Assembly (NCBI RefSeq): GCF_000719115.1
Contig: NZ_JOEA01000025.1
Span: 1 to 64,000 of the forward strand
DNA length: 64,000 nucleotides
DNA from: Lentzea albidocapillata
GTDB taxonomy: Bacteria > Actinomycetota > Actinomycetes > Mycobacteriales > Pseudonocardiaceae
Reading direction: 5' to 3'
Shown here: positions 40,788 through 48,963 of the stretch, in pieces
Position numbering within the stretch: position 1 is the first letter of the stretch
Layout of the letters: the number at the start of each line of letters is the position of its first letter
Program-made: the position numbers and the translations under genes
The notes under the pieces: model-generated
What the model saw: only the letters and a program-made list of their open reading frames with translations
What the model was told of the DNA's origin: nothing
Databases searched by the model: none

Positions 40788-42962
40788 CTACAGCAGCTTG
40801 TCCTGCGTGATGGGCAGATCTCGGACGCGCCGGCCGGTGGCGTGGTAGATCGCGTTGCCGATGGCGGCGGGTACGCCCGTGATCGGCGTCTCGCCGAAGC
40901 CACGTGCGCCCAGCGCGGTGCTTCCGGGGTCGGGTTCGTCGACGAACAGTGCTTCCAGTTCGGGAGGCGCGTCCGCGCACACGGGCACCAGGTAGGTCGA
41001 CAGGTTGGGGTTGACCACCCTGCCGCTGTTCCGGTCGTAGACGGTGTGCTCCATCAACGCGTGGCCGATTCCCCAGGTGACGCCACCGATCACCTGCCCG
41101 CGCGCGGTGCGGCGGTTCATCACCCTGCCGATGTCGTGTGCTGTGACCACCCGTGTCACCCGCACCGAGCCCAGTCGCGCGTGGACACGGACTTCCGCGA
41201 ACACCACGCCGTAGGACAGGCCTGGAAGGTTCGGCCCACTGCCCGTCGCCTCGACCGGCTTACCCGCCCTGCTCACCACAGCGCCATAGCTGTCCCGACG
41301 TTGGTGGTTCCGGGTGTGGATCAGGTGACCGTGCCTGGTTTCGACTTCGTCCGCCGGGACCCCGGACAACGGGGATCGCTCGTCGGCCACGGCGAGCGCC
41401 ACCACCGCGTCCCGTGCGGCTCTGGCCGCTCGGTCCACCGGGCCGCTGACGCTGGCGATCGTGGCCGAAGCGGCCGACAGGCCGGCGACGGGCAGGGCCG
41501 TGTCACCGATGTGTGCCTGGATGACGTCGAGTGGCATGCCCATGGCGTCGGCGACGATCTGGCTGATGACCGTGTAGGTGCCGGTGCCGATGTCCTGGGT
41601 GCCTATGCGGAGCACGACCTTGCCGTCGAGACCAACCGTGACCGAGGCAGTGGACGGCATCGCACCGAAGGTGTGCATCTCGGTGGCCATCCCCCACCCG
41701 ACGTACTCGTCGCCGTCCTTCGTCGCGCCCGGCCTGCGCTTGCGCTGCGACCAGCCGAACGCCTCGGAGGCCATGTCGTAGCACTTGAGCAGGTGCTTGC
41801 TGCCGAACCGCTGACCGGTCTCCTGATTGAACTCGGTGTGGTTGCGCCGGCGCAGTTCCAGTGGGTCCATGTCGAGCGCCCAGCCGAGTTCGTCGAGAGC
41901 GGTTTCCAGTCCGAAGTGGGCGGTCATCTCCGGCGAACGCATGTAACTGGACGTGGCGACGTCGAGCCGCACGCCCTCCTGCCTGACGTGCAGGTTCGGG
42001 CAGTCGTAAAGGAAACGAGCCGACTCGCTGGTGTTGAAAATCGACTCTTCGGTGTTGCTCAACTGAGCGGTCGTCGTGCTGAGGAGGGCGGTCAGCTTCC
42101 CCGCGCGGGTGGCACCGAGCTGAAGGTGCTGACGGAACTCCGAACGGTGACCTGCCATCGTGTACATCTGGGCGCGACTGAGCACCAGCCGGACCGGGCG
42201 GCGCAGAATCCGCGCTGCCGCGGCGTTGATGATGGTGTGTGACCAGATGGGCCCCTTCGCGCCGAAGCCGCCGCCCAGATACGGGGCCACCACCCGGACG
42301 TTGTCGACCGGCAGCGCGAAGGCGGTGGCGATCGTCCCCTTGGTGAAGTGCACGCCCTGCGTCGTCTCGTGCAGCGTCAACCGGTCGCCGTCCCACTGCG
42401 CCGTGGTGGCGTGCGGCTCGATCGGGTTGTGATGCCGGGCAGGACTCGAATAGCGCGCTTCCACGCGGACCTCCGCCCCTGCCAGCGCCGCTGTCGCGTC
42501 ACCGCGCTTGAACTCGTTGGGCCGGTTCCGGAACGGTGGTGGCAGGTACGGTGGCCCAGCCGCGTCGTCGATCACCACTCGCGGCCGCTCCGTGCGGCAG
42601 CGGACGGCTACCAGGGTGGCGGCCTCGATCGCCTGCTCGACCGTGTGCGCGACCACGATCGCCACGGGCTGGCCAACGTGGTGAATCGCCGTGTCCTGCA
42701 TGGGAATGAACCCCTTGGGGTAGGGGAACGACGGCACGGTCAGCCGCGGCATGTCGCGATGCGTCAGCACGGCGACCACACCCGGATGAGCCAGAGCGGC
42801 CGACGTGTCGATGTCCGTCACCTCGCCCTTCGCGACCTCACTGGTCACCAGGAACCCGTGCAGGGCACCGGGAACCGGGTTGTCCGCCGGATACCGGGCG
42901 GCACCGGTCACCTTGGCCCTGCCGTCGACCCGCGCGACCGGGCGCCCCACCAGACCCGTCAT
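40788..42962 (-). CDS. paoC: periplasmic aldehyde oxidoreductase, molybdenum-binding subunit
   Basis: A 724-residue xanthine oxidase-family large subunit, close in length to E. coli PaoC. N-terminal GLVGRPVARVDGRAKVTGAA and AALAHPGVVAVLTHRDMPRL precede the Mo domains with GGGFGAKGPIWSHTIINAAA, MRSPEMTAHFGLETALDELG, and the C-terminal glutamate loop FVDEPDPGSTALGARGFGET. It has no signal of its own and would be exported with the Tat-tagged small subunit. It oxidises aldehydes to acids. ATGA overlap with paoB. Confidence 0.9.
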   Translation of the reverse strand: MTGLVGRPVARVDGRAKVTGAARYPADNPVPGALHGFLVTSEVAKGEVTDIDTSAALAHPGVVAVLTHRDMPRLTVPSFPYPKGFIPMQDTAIHHVGQPVAIVVAHTVEQAIEAATLVAVRCRTERPRVVIDDAAGPPYLPPPFRNRPNEFKRGDATAALAGAEVRVEARYSSPARHHNPIEPHATTAQWDGDRLTLHETTQGVHFTKGTIATAFALPVDNVRVVAPYLGGGFGAKGPIWSHTIINAAAARILRRPVRLVLSRAQMYTMAGHRSEFRQHLQLGATRAGKLTALLSTTTAQLSNTEESIFNTSESARFLYDCPNLHVRQEGVRLDVATSSYMRSPEMTAHFGLETALDELGWALDMDPLELRRRNHTEFNQETGQRFGSKHLLKCYDMASEAFGWSQRKRRPGATKDGDEYVGWGMATEMHTFGAMPSTASVTVGLDGKVVLRIGTQDIGTGTYTVISQIVADAMGMPLDVIQAHIGDTALPVAGLSAASATIASVSGPVDRAARAARDAVVALAVADERSPLSGVPADEVETRHGHLIHTRNHQRRDSYGAVVSRAGKPVEATGSGPNLPGLSYGVVFAEVRVHARLGSVRVTRVVTAHDIGRVMNRRTARGQVIGGVTWGIGHALMEHTVYDRNSGRVVNPNLSTYLVPVCADAPPELEALFVDEPDPGSTALGARGFGETPITGVPAAIGNAIYHATGRRVRDLPITQDKLL

Positions 42963-43942
42963 CGAAGACCTCCCAGATCGAGCACCAACTCGGCCAGCGC
43001 ACGCTGCACCAGTTCGACCTTGAACTCGTTGTCCTGTCTTGGCACGGCCCCACGCACGAGCACGCGGCCGGCCTGTTCGACCCTCTCCACCGTCAGGTTC
43101 TTCCCCCGCAGTTCCGCTTCGGCCTCGGCGGAACGCCAGGGCTTGGTCGCGATCCCGCCGAACGCCAGCCTGATGTCGCGCACGAAGTGCCCGCGCAGAT
43201 CCAGAGCGGCCGCGACCGAGACCACGGCGAACTCGAACGTGGCGCGGTCGCGCAACTTGAGATACCGCGACCTCGTCGCGGTCGGGTGCCGCGGCACCTC
43301 GACCGCGGTGATGAGCTCCGCCGGCCGCAGAGATGTCTCGATCTGAGGCGTGTCGCCAGGAAGGCGGTAGAACTCACCGACCGGAATCCGGCGCGCGCCA
43401 CCTGGTCCGAGCACGTGGACCGACGCGTCAAGCGCCGTCAGAGCCACCGCGAGATCGGACGGATGGGTGGCGATGCAACTTTCGCTACCGCCCAGAACCG
43501 CGTGCCCTCGGTTCCACCCCTGCAAGGCGGAGCACCCGCTGCCAGGCACGCGCTTGTTGCATGCCGACCCGATGTCGCGGAAGTAACCGCACCTCGTGCG
43601 CTGCAACAGGTTTCCGCCGATCGTGGCCATGTTGCGCACCTGCGGCGACGCGGATGCCAGCAGCGCCTCCGCGAGCACCGGGAAACGAGCGCGGACCGCA
43701 TGGTGTTCGGCCACCTGTCGCATCCTGGCCAGCCCGCCGATGCGCAGGCCGCTCGCGGACTCGGTGACGCGAGCCAGGTCGAGCTTGTTGACGTCGACCA
43801 GATGCTGGTGGTGCTGCACCCCGTCCTTCATCAGGTTCAGCAGATCGGTACCACCCGCGATGAACGCTGCTCCGGGCGTCCGGTCAGCCAGACGAACAGC
43901 GTCGGCGGAGTCACGTGCCGAGGCATAGCCGAAGGACCTCAC
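42959..43942 (-). CDS. paoB: periplasmic aldehyde oxidoreductase, FAD/[4Fe-4S] subunit
   Basis: A 327-residue FAD-binding subunit from GTG 43942. FAD motifs: FIAGGTDLLNLMKDGV and ASPQVRNMATIGGNLLQRTR. The insertion with four Cys (RTRCGYFRDIGSACNKRVPG, SGCSALQGWNR, SESCIATHPSDL) matches the extra [4Fe-4S] cluster that distinguishes PaoB from ordinary xanthine dehydrogenase FAD subunits, which is the main reason for the Pao assignment. It passes electrons between the small-subunit clusters, FAD and an acceptor. Overlaps both neighbours. Confidence 0.9.
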   Translation of the reverse strand: MRSFGYASARDSADAVRLADRTPGAAFIAGGTDLLNLMKDGVQHHQHLVDVNKLDLARVTESASGLRIGGLARMRQVAEHHAVRARFPVLAEALLASASPQVRNMATIGGNLLQRTRCGYFRDIGSACNKRVPGSGCSALQGWNRGHAVLGGSESCIATHPSDLAVALTALDASVHVLGPGGARRIPVGEFYRLPGDTPQIETSLRPAELITAVEVPRHPTATRSRYLKLRDRATFEFAVVSVAAALDLRGHFVRDIRLAFGGIATKPWRSAEAEAELRGKNLTVERVEQAGRVLVRGAVPRQDNEFKVELVQRALAELVLDLGGLR

Positions 43943-44553
43943 CGCCGCACCTCCCGTGCCGCGTCGGCCACGGCGGCGACGATGTTCTGGTAGCAGGCGC
44001 AACGACAGATGTTGCCGCTCATCCACTGCCGGATCTCTTCGTCCGACCCGGTGTGGCCTTCCCGGATGCACGCGACCGCGGACATGATCTGTCCAGACGT
44101 ACAACCACCGCACTGGAACGCGTCGCGGCGGATGAACGCCTCCTGCACGGGATGGAGGCGGTCGCCGTCAGCGAGTCCCTCGACAGTCGTGATGGCGCTG
44201 CCCTGACGCATCACCGCAAGCGTCAGACAGGACTTGATTCGCTCCCCGTCAACGAGAACTGTGCACGCGCCGCACTCCCCGCGGTCGCAGCCCTTCTTCG
44301 TGCCGGTCAGCGCCAGACGCTCACGGAGCGCGTCCAGCAGCGTGACCCTCGGCTCGACCGTGACGGCGTGCTTGCGCCCGTTGACCGACAGCGTGATCTC
44401 CATGACCTCCGCTACGTCCCCGGCCGTCGTTGGCGCGGCTGCGGCCGCGACTGCAGGCGCGGGCACGAGTGTGGCGCCGGCGGCTGCCACAGCCGTGGAC
44501 TTCAACACGATTCGGCGGGTGTGGGTCGTCGCAGGGTGAGGTGACTCAGGCAC
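43939..44553 (-). CDS. paoA: periplasmic aldehyde oxidoreductase, [2Fe-2S] subunit with Tat signal
   Basis: A 204-residue iron-sulfur subunit. The N-terminus has a twin-Arg export signal (HTRRIVLKSTAVAAAGATLV, then a hydrophobic Ala-rich stretch). The plant-type 2Fe-2S cluster ligands are in KKGCDRGECGACTVLVDGER with a later C; the second cluster is in FQCGGCTSGQ and GNICRCACYQN. GTG 44553 follows GAGGAGGAGC. First gene of paoABCD, divergent from the TetR regulator, with an operator-like repeat 20 bases upstream. Confidence 0.9.
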   Translation of the reverse strand: MPESPHPATTHTRRIVLKSTAVAAAGATLVPAPAVAAAAAPTTAGDVAEVMEITLSVNGRKHAVTVEPRVTLLDALRERLALTGTKKGCDRGECGACTVLVDGERIKSCLTLAVMRQGSAITTVEGLADGDRLHPVQEAFIRRDAFQCGGCTSGQIMSAVACIREGHTGSDEEIRQWMSGNICRCACYQNIVAAVADAAREVRR

Positions 44554-44572
44554 CGCTCCTCCTCAACCAGAT

Positions 44573-44585
44573 CGATGTAACAGCG
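44573..44585. promoter_or_regulatory. TetR operator candidate, imperfect copy
   Basis: CGATGTAACAGCG matches the perfect palindrome at 44645-44657 in 12 of 13 positions and lies 20 bases upstream of paoA. A partial half-site (TAACATCG) occurs between the two near 44628. The cluster of related sites supports regulation of both divergent transcripts by the adjacent TetR protein. Confidence 0.5.
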
Positions 44586-44644
44586 ATACAAGAAATTAGG
44601 TAACAGCGGTAGCGTAGCCCGCCGCTCTAACATCGACAAGCCCG

Positions 44645-44657
44645 CGATGTAACATCG
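44645..44657. promoter_or_regulatory. TetR operator candidate, perfect palindrome CGATGT-A-ACATCG
   Basis: Six-base perfect arms around one base, ending four bases before the TetR start codon, so a bound protein would block its own translation start region or a leaderless promoter. The related copy lies before paoA. Confidence 0.6.
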
Positions 44658-44661
44658 ATAT

Positions 44662-45351
44662 ATGGCAAGTTCGACTCGAGAACACGTTCTCGAGGTGACG
44701 ACAGCGCTGCTCAGCGACGTCGGAGCCGCAGCGGTGTCCGTTCGTGACGTGTGCCAGGCCGCCGGCGTCACGGCACCAACGCTGTACCACCACTTCGGGG
44801 ACAAACAGGGCCTGCTGGAAGCGGTTGCCGAACAAGGCTTCAAGCGCTACCTCGCCACCAAACAGGGCAACGGGCCGTCGGCTGATCCGCTGGACGACCT
44901 GCGAGCAGGATGGGATCGGCACGTCGAGTTCGGCCTGACGCACCCGGCGTTCTACCGGCTCATGTACGGCCCCACCGGCAGCCGCACACACGCCGCCGAG
45001 CAGCAGGGACTGCAGATCCTGCACGCCATGCTGGTGCGCCTCGCGAAGCAGGGACGCCTGTCCATGACACCCGACGAGGCGGTTCCCGTCATTCACGCCG
45101 CGTGCGTCGGAACGACGTTGATGATGCTGGCCAACCCCGACAGCCCCGCACACCGAGGACTGCCGGACCGAGTGCGTGAGGCCATCTTCGCCGCGATCAT
45201 CACGCACCAGCACTCCGACGACGATCCGGCCACGACGCTGTCAACGCAGGCAGGCACTTTGCTCGCGACGCTCGCCGGTCAGCACGACCTGGACCTGTCA
45301 CCGGGCGAGCGGCTTCTGCTCACAGAGTTGCTGTCTCGTTGGATCCGATGA
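44662..45351 (+). CDS. TetR/AcrR-family regulator, divergent from paoABCD
   Basis: A 229-residue repressor-type protein: helix-turn-helix in the first 50 residues (LLSDVGAAAVSVRDVCQAAG, VTAPTLYHHFGDKQGLLEAV) and an all-helical ligand domain (WDRHVEFGLTHPAFYRLMYG). ATG 44662 is just behind the palindrome. It very likely represses paoABCD and itself; an aldehyde or related aromatic is the plausible inducer (inference from target). Confidence 0.85.
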   Translation: MASSTREHVLEVTTALLSDVGAAAVSVRDVCQAAGVTAPTLYHHFGDKQGLLEAVAEQGFKRYLATKQGNGPSADPLDDLRAGWDRHVEFGLTHPAFYRLMYGPTGSRTHAAEQQGLQILHAMLVRLAKQGRLSMTPDEAVPVIHAACVGTTLMMLANPDSPAHRGLPDRVREAIFAAIITHQHSDDDPATTLSTQAGTLLATLAGQHDLDLSPGERLLLTELLSRWIR

Positions 45352-45465
45352 CCCACACGCCACTGACGAGTCGCACCCGAGACAGTTGATCGGGCCGCAC
45401 GTCGGCCACGACGGTTCGCCGTCTGAGCAGCGGCGCCGGCGAGCCAGGCGAAGCGGCGGGCTTGC

Positions 45466-45906
45466 CTAGCGGGAGGAGCCGGCATCGGCGGCCTTCCCTT
45501 CCGCAAGACCGGCGAACGGCAACGGACAGGACGGGACGTGCGAGCAGGCGATGAGGTCGTCGCAACCCGCCGCCACCGCCGCTCGCAGCGTGTCCCGGAT
45601 GATTCCCAGGTCCGCGATCTTGGCCTCGACCTCGGCGAGCTTCGCGGTCGCTCTCACCTGCAACCCGGTCTTGCCATGCCGGTGCGCGCCAAGATCGAGC
45701 AGTTCGGCGACCTCGTCGAGAGTGAACCCGAGTCGCTGGGCGGCCTTGATGACCCGGATGACGGTCACTGTCTCCGGCGGATACATCCGGTGCCCGCCCA
45801 ACGTCCGGTCCGGCTCGGTCAGCAGGCCGACGCGCTCGTAGTACCGCAGGGTCTGCCGGTTCACGCCCGCGGCGTCGGCAACCTCCCCTGCGCGCAGCCC
45901 GGTCAT
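45466..45906 (-). CDS. MerR-family metal-responsive regulator
   Basis: A 146-residue MerR protein: LRAGEVADAAGVNRQTLRYY, the ERVGLL-PDRTLGGHRMYP DNA-binding module, dimer helix, and a C-terminal cysteine loop AAGCDDLIACSHVPSCPLPF. The Cys spacing is like mercury-sensing or other soft-metal-sensing MerR proteins. Its start overlaps the stop of the upstream gene (ATGA at 45903-45906), and both are read from the MerR-type promoter at 46246. No mercuric reductase or transporter is present, so the inducer is uncertain. Confidence 0.88.
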   Translation of the reverse strand: MTGLRAGEVADAAGVNRQTLRYYERVGLLTEPDRTLGGHRMYPPETVTVIRVIKAAQRLGFTLDEVAELLDLGAHRHGKTGLQVRATAKLAEVEAKIADLGIIRDTLRAAVAAGCDDLIACSHVPSCPLPFAGLAEGKAADAGSSR

Positions 45907-46238
45907 GCCGACGCCCCTTCAGCCCGTGCTGCAAGCGCCTTGAGCACATCGGCGTTCTGCTCTGGAACGGTGATTTCCAAGCACAGGCTGCCGCCGGTCG
46001 CGATCAAGCCAAAGGTGAAGAACGAACAGCAGCCAGCCTCCCGGACAACGAGTTCGGCCGCGCGCGCAGCCACCTCAGGGCTCGGGGTGAGGTCCATCGA
46101 CACGGAAGTCGCGTTGATGCGCCGGACCTCACGCACTGCCTCCGTGAACAACTCGTCGAACTCGGCGACACGCAGCGGACGTTCCGCGGTGGGCAACGTG
46201 CAGGCTTGCGGGGCCCAAAGCTCAGGTTCTGCGCTCAT
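45903..46238 (-). CDS. conserved cysteine-containing protein paired with MerR regulator
   Basis: A 111-residue protein from ATG 46238 beginning MSAEPELWAPQACTLPTAER, with a second cysteine site VVREAGCCSFFTFGLIATGG. The vicinal Cys pair in a hydrophobic context and the operon with a metal-type MerR suggest metal binding or a small thiol protein. Proteins of this type are common beside mercury-type MerR genes in actinobacteria, but the biochemical role is not known to me. No signal peptide. Confidence 0.7.
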   Translation of the reverse strand: MSAEPELWAPQACTLPTAERPLRVAEFDELFTEAVREVRRINATSVSMDLTPSPEVAARAAELVVREAGCCSFFTFGLIATGGSLCLEITVPEQNADVLKALAARAEGASA

Positions 46239-46245
46239 GCATCGA

Positions 46246-46276
46246 CGGTAAGCCTGTACCTGGGTACCGGATGCAA
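46246..46276 (-). promoter_or_regulatory. MerR-type promoter with 19-base spacer and internal dyad
   Basis: Read on the minus strand, -35 TTGCAT (46276-46271) and -10 TTACCG (46251-46246) are 19 bases apart, the long spacer that MerR activators underwind. The spacer holds a near-perfect dyad, CCGGTACC-CA-GGTACAGG, on 46253-46270. It lies just upstream of the ATG at 46238 and drives the Cys protein and merR together. Confidence 0.7.
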
Positions 46277-46571
46277 GTAAAGGTTGGCTGAGTCGCACAT
46301 CCTCTCGTGCTCCGATCAGGTCAACAGACCTTTTTAGACCAATTTCGGCTCCCGTGAGGACAGATGGGAGACCGGTGGATAGTCGTTCGTTGGGTTTCAT
46401 CACCAATGCCCGGCGACCGGAACCGGCTTTCGGCTAACGTGGGCCTAGCCAGCCGGACCTGCGCTTCTGCTACTACAGGATGATTCACAAGCGCCTGAAG
46501 GATGAGGCGTCACGGACCGGAATTGGCCAGAGTAGAACCGTGCATCCCTATCTGTGTAAGGCCAACCGGTT

Positions 46572-48083
46572 GTGACCATTTCTCCCAGAGTGCTGGTGGG
46601 CAGGCGCTGGCTCGTGCTGGCGATCTTGTGCGCCAGTCTGCTGCTGGTGTCCGTGGACGCAACCGTGCTGCACATGGCCTTGCCCGCGCTGTCGGAGGAC
46701 CTGCGGCCCACCGCCACCAGTCAACTGTGGATCATCGCGGTCTATTCGCTGGTCGCGGCGCCCCTGCTGCTCGCCTTCGGCACGTTGGGCGATCGTTACG
46801 GTCGGCGCCGGATTCTGGTGCTCGGATACGTGGTGTTCGGGCTGGCCTCACTCGCCTGCGCGTGGGCACCCAACGTTGCGGTGCTGATCGCCGCGCGGGC
46901 CGTGCTCGGTGTCGGCGGCGCGATGATCATGCCGGCCACGCTGTCGCTGTTGCGCCAGGCGTTTCCCGACCGTGCCGAACGCCAGACGGCCATCGGCATC
47001 TGGAGTGGAGTGGCCGGTTCGGGGGCCGTGCTCGGGCCACTGCTCGGTGGCTTCCTGGTGGAGACGTTCTCCTGGAACGCCGCGTTCCTGATCAACGTGC
47101 CGGTGATGGTCGCGGCGATTCCGCTGACCTACTGGCTGATCCCGGAGTCCGCGGACCCACCGGACGGGCCCTGGGACGTACTCAGCGCGATGTTGGCCGC
47201 GCTGGGCATCATCGGGGTTGCCTTCGCGATCAAGCAGACCCCGCACGGCGGGACGATGTACGTGCTCGGCCCGGTTGCCGGGCTGCTCGGGTGCCTGTTG
47301 CTCGTGGCATTCGTCCGGCGGCAACGAAAACTGCCTGTTCCGCTGCTCGACGTGGCGCTGTTCCGCGACCGCGCGTTCAGCGTCGCGGTCGGCAGCGTCC
47401 TGCTGGTCCTGACCTCGTTGGTCGGCCTGGGCCTGCTGTTCGCCCAGTACCTCCAGCTCGTGCTCGCACTGCAGCCCATGCCCGCCGCGTTGCGACTGAT
47501 GTTCGTCATGGCCTCGGCGGTCATCGGCAGCCTCGTCGCCGGGCCGTTGTTGCAGCGGTTCGGAAATCGCCGGCTGACGGTCGCCGGGTTCACTGTCAGT
47601 GCGGTGGCCCTGGCGGCCGCCGCGGCAGGCCTGACGGTGACCGAGAATCTGTGGCTGCTCGGGCCGGTGCTGGCGGCGACCGGATTCGGTGTCTCGATCT
47701 CGCTCACCGCCGCCTCCGACGCCTTGCTCGCCGCCGCACCAGCCGAGCAGGCGGGCGCGGCGGCCGCTGTCGAGGAGACCGCCTACGAACTCGGAGCCGG
47801 GCTCGGTGTCACGATTCTGGGCAGCGTCGCCACCCTGATCTACTCGGCCAGCCTTCCCGGCGCGGCGGCACAGGCGCGCGACGGCCTTACCGAGGCGACT
47901 GCCGCTGCCGCCGGACTACCGCCCGAAGCAGGCTCTCAACTGCTCGAATTAGCCCGTGCCGCGTTCGTGACAGGCCTGCGAGCCGCGCTGGTGGTCGGTG
48001 CTGTCCTGTTCGTGCTCGCCACGATCGCCGCAGCACGTGCGCTGCCCAAAACGAAGGAATCACACAACGATGACCGAGCTTGA
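46572..48083 (+). CDS. DHA2-type 14-helix MFS drug exporter
   Basis: A 503-residue major facilitator with about 14 hydrophobic helices. Motif C-like LGVGGAMIMPATLSLLRQAF and GSGAVLGPLLGGFLVE, motif A as GTLGDRYGRRRILVLG, and VDATVLHMALPALSEDL at helix 1 are typical of EmrB/QacA drug:proton antiporters. GTG 46572 has no strong ribosome binding site. The 3' end overlaps the methyltransferase gene by 14 bases, so the two are co-translated. Substrate unknown. Confidence 0.9.
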   Translation: MTISPRVLVGRRWLVLAILCASLLLVSVDATVLHMALPALSEDLRPTATSQLWIIAVYSLVAAPLLLAFGTLGDRYGRRRILVLGYVVFGLASLACAWAPNVAVLIAARAVLGVGGAMIMPATLSLLRQAFPDRAERQTAIGIWSGVAGSGAVLGPLLGGFLVETFSWNAAFLINVPVMVAAIPLTYWLIPESADPPDGPWDVLSAMLAALGIIGVAFAIKQTPHGGTMYVLGPVAGLLGCLLLVAFVRRQRKLPVPLLDVALFRDRAFSVAVGSVLLVLTSLVGLGLLFAQYLQLVLALQPMPAALRLMFVMASAVIGSLVAGPLLQRFGNRRLTVAGFTVSAVALAAAAAGLTVTENLWLLGPVLAATGFGVSISLTAASDALLAAAPAEQAGAAAAVEETAYELGAGLGVTILGSVATLIYSASLPGAAAQARDGLTEATAAAAGLPPEAGSQLLELARAAFVTGLRAALVVGAVLFVLATIAAARALPKTKESHNDDRA

Positions 48084-48681
48084 TCTCAAGACGACGCATC
48101 CGGCCCAGCCGGGTGTCAGCGGCGGCTGGCGCACACCCGACCGCCTGTACCGGCTGATCAGCAGCCCGGTGCTGCGCATGATCCTCGGATGGGACCTGCC
48201 CCGCCACGACCTGCGCGTGATCAACCGCCGCCCCGGCACGGTCTGCCTGGAAGTCGGTAGCGGAGGCGGCTTCTACACCACGGCACTCAAAACCCACCTC
48301 GGCAGCGAGAACACTTTGATCGCCCTCGACCCGTCACCGCCGGCCATGCGATCACTGCGGCACCGGCTGGACGGCGTGCCCGGTGCGCGAACGTCCTATG
48401 TGGCCGGTGATGGCTGCAAGCTTCCGCTGGCCGACGACCAGGCCGACACCCTGTTCTACGGCTACAGCCTCGAGGAGATGCCCGACCCTCTGGCAGCGAT
48501 TCGCGAGGCACACCGGGTACTTCGACCGGGCGGGGAACTCGTCCTGTTCCTCTGGCGCCCTGTGTTCACCCGGCATCGCCGCCGGCCGGTCCTCGCTCTG
48601 CTGGACGAGCTCTTCGAACGCCATCGCGCCTCGGCCGGCCCGCAGAACATCCGCCTGATCTACCGAAAGCTCGCTGAGTGA
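48070..48681 (+). CDS. class I SAM-dependent methyltransferase
   Basis: A 203-residue methyltransferase: SAM-binding motif I CLEVGSGGGFYTTALKTHLG, motif II acid in TLIALDPSPPAMRSL, then AGDGCKLPLADDQADTLFYG and the post-motif RVLRPGGELVLFLW. ATG 48070 lies inside the end of the exporter gene, a strong sign of coupling. Small-molecule methylation, perhaps inactivating the exporter substrate, is inferred. Confidence 0.88.
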   Translation: MTELDLKTTHPAQPGVSGGWRTPDRLYRLISSPVLRMILGWDLPRHDLRVINRRPGTVCLEVGSGGGFYTTALKTHLGSENTLIALDPSPPAMRSLRHRLDGVPGARTSYVAGDGCKLPLADDQADTLFYGYSLEEMPDPLAAIREAHRVLRPGGELVLFLWRPVFTRHRRRPVLALLDELFERHRASAGPQNIRLIYRKLAE

Positions 48682-48687
48682 CAGCAT

Positions 48688-48888
48688 TCAGGCGACTGTG
48701 AGTCCGTTCGAGCTGACGATCAAGTCCGGAGACACCGCCACGACATGCCAGGACCAGGTGGGACCTGGCGGCCGCGACGGCGCACGCCGCCACTGGGAGC
48801 ACGCCCTGGGAGCAAGCAGGGAGCAGCACCGCGCGCTGGGCCAGATCGTCGCGGAGGTGTGCCGGATATCGTGGAACCGCATCTTCAT
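48688..48888 (-). pseudogene. possible tyrosine-recombinase C-terminal remnant
   Basis: The minus strand opens with MKMRFHDIRHTSATIWPSAR, which matches the HxxRH box of tyrosine (phage-type) recombinases, normally followed by a helix with LGH and a catalytic Tyr. Those parts are absent and the rest is low-quality sequence. It may be a short scar of an integrated element. The interval 48682-48963 holds no other gene. Confidence 0.35.
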
Positions 48889-48910
48889 CCTGGTCGCCGC
48901 GCGGAGGAAG

Positions 48911-48938
48911 GCCCTGATGCTCTCACTGTCCTCAGGGC
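48911..48938. terminator. hairpin downstream of lyase gene
   Basis: GCCCTGA and TCAGGGC form a perfect seven-base-pair stem with a 14-base loop, 25 bases after the lyase stop on the minus strand. Plausible weak terminator for the SDR-DJ1-ALDH-lyase operon. Confidence 0.4.
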
Positions 48939-48963
48939 CTCACCGTCCGAAGTGGTTGAAGCG

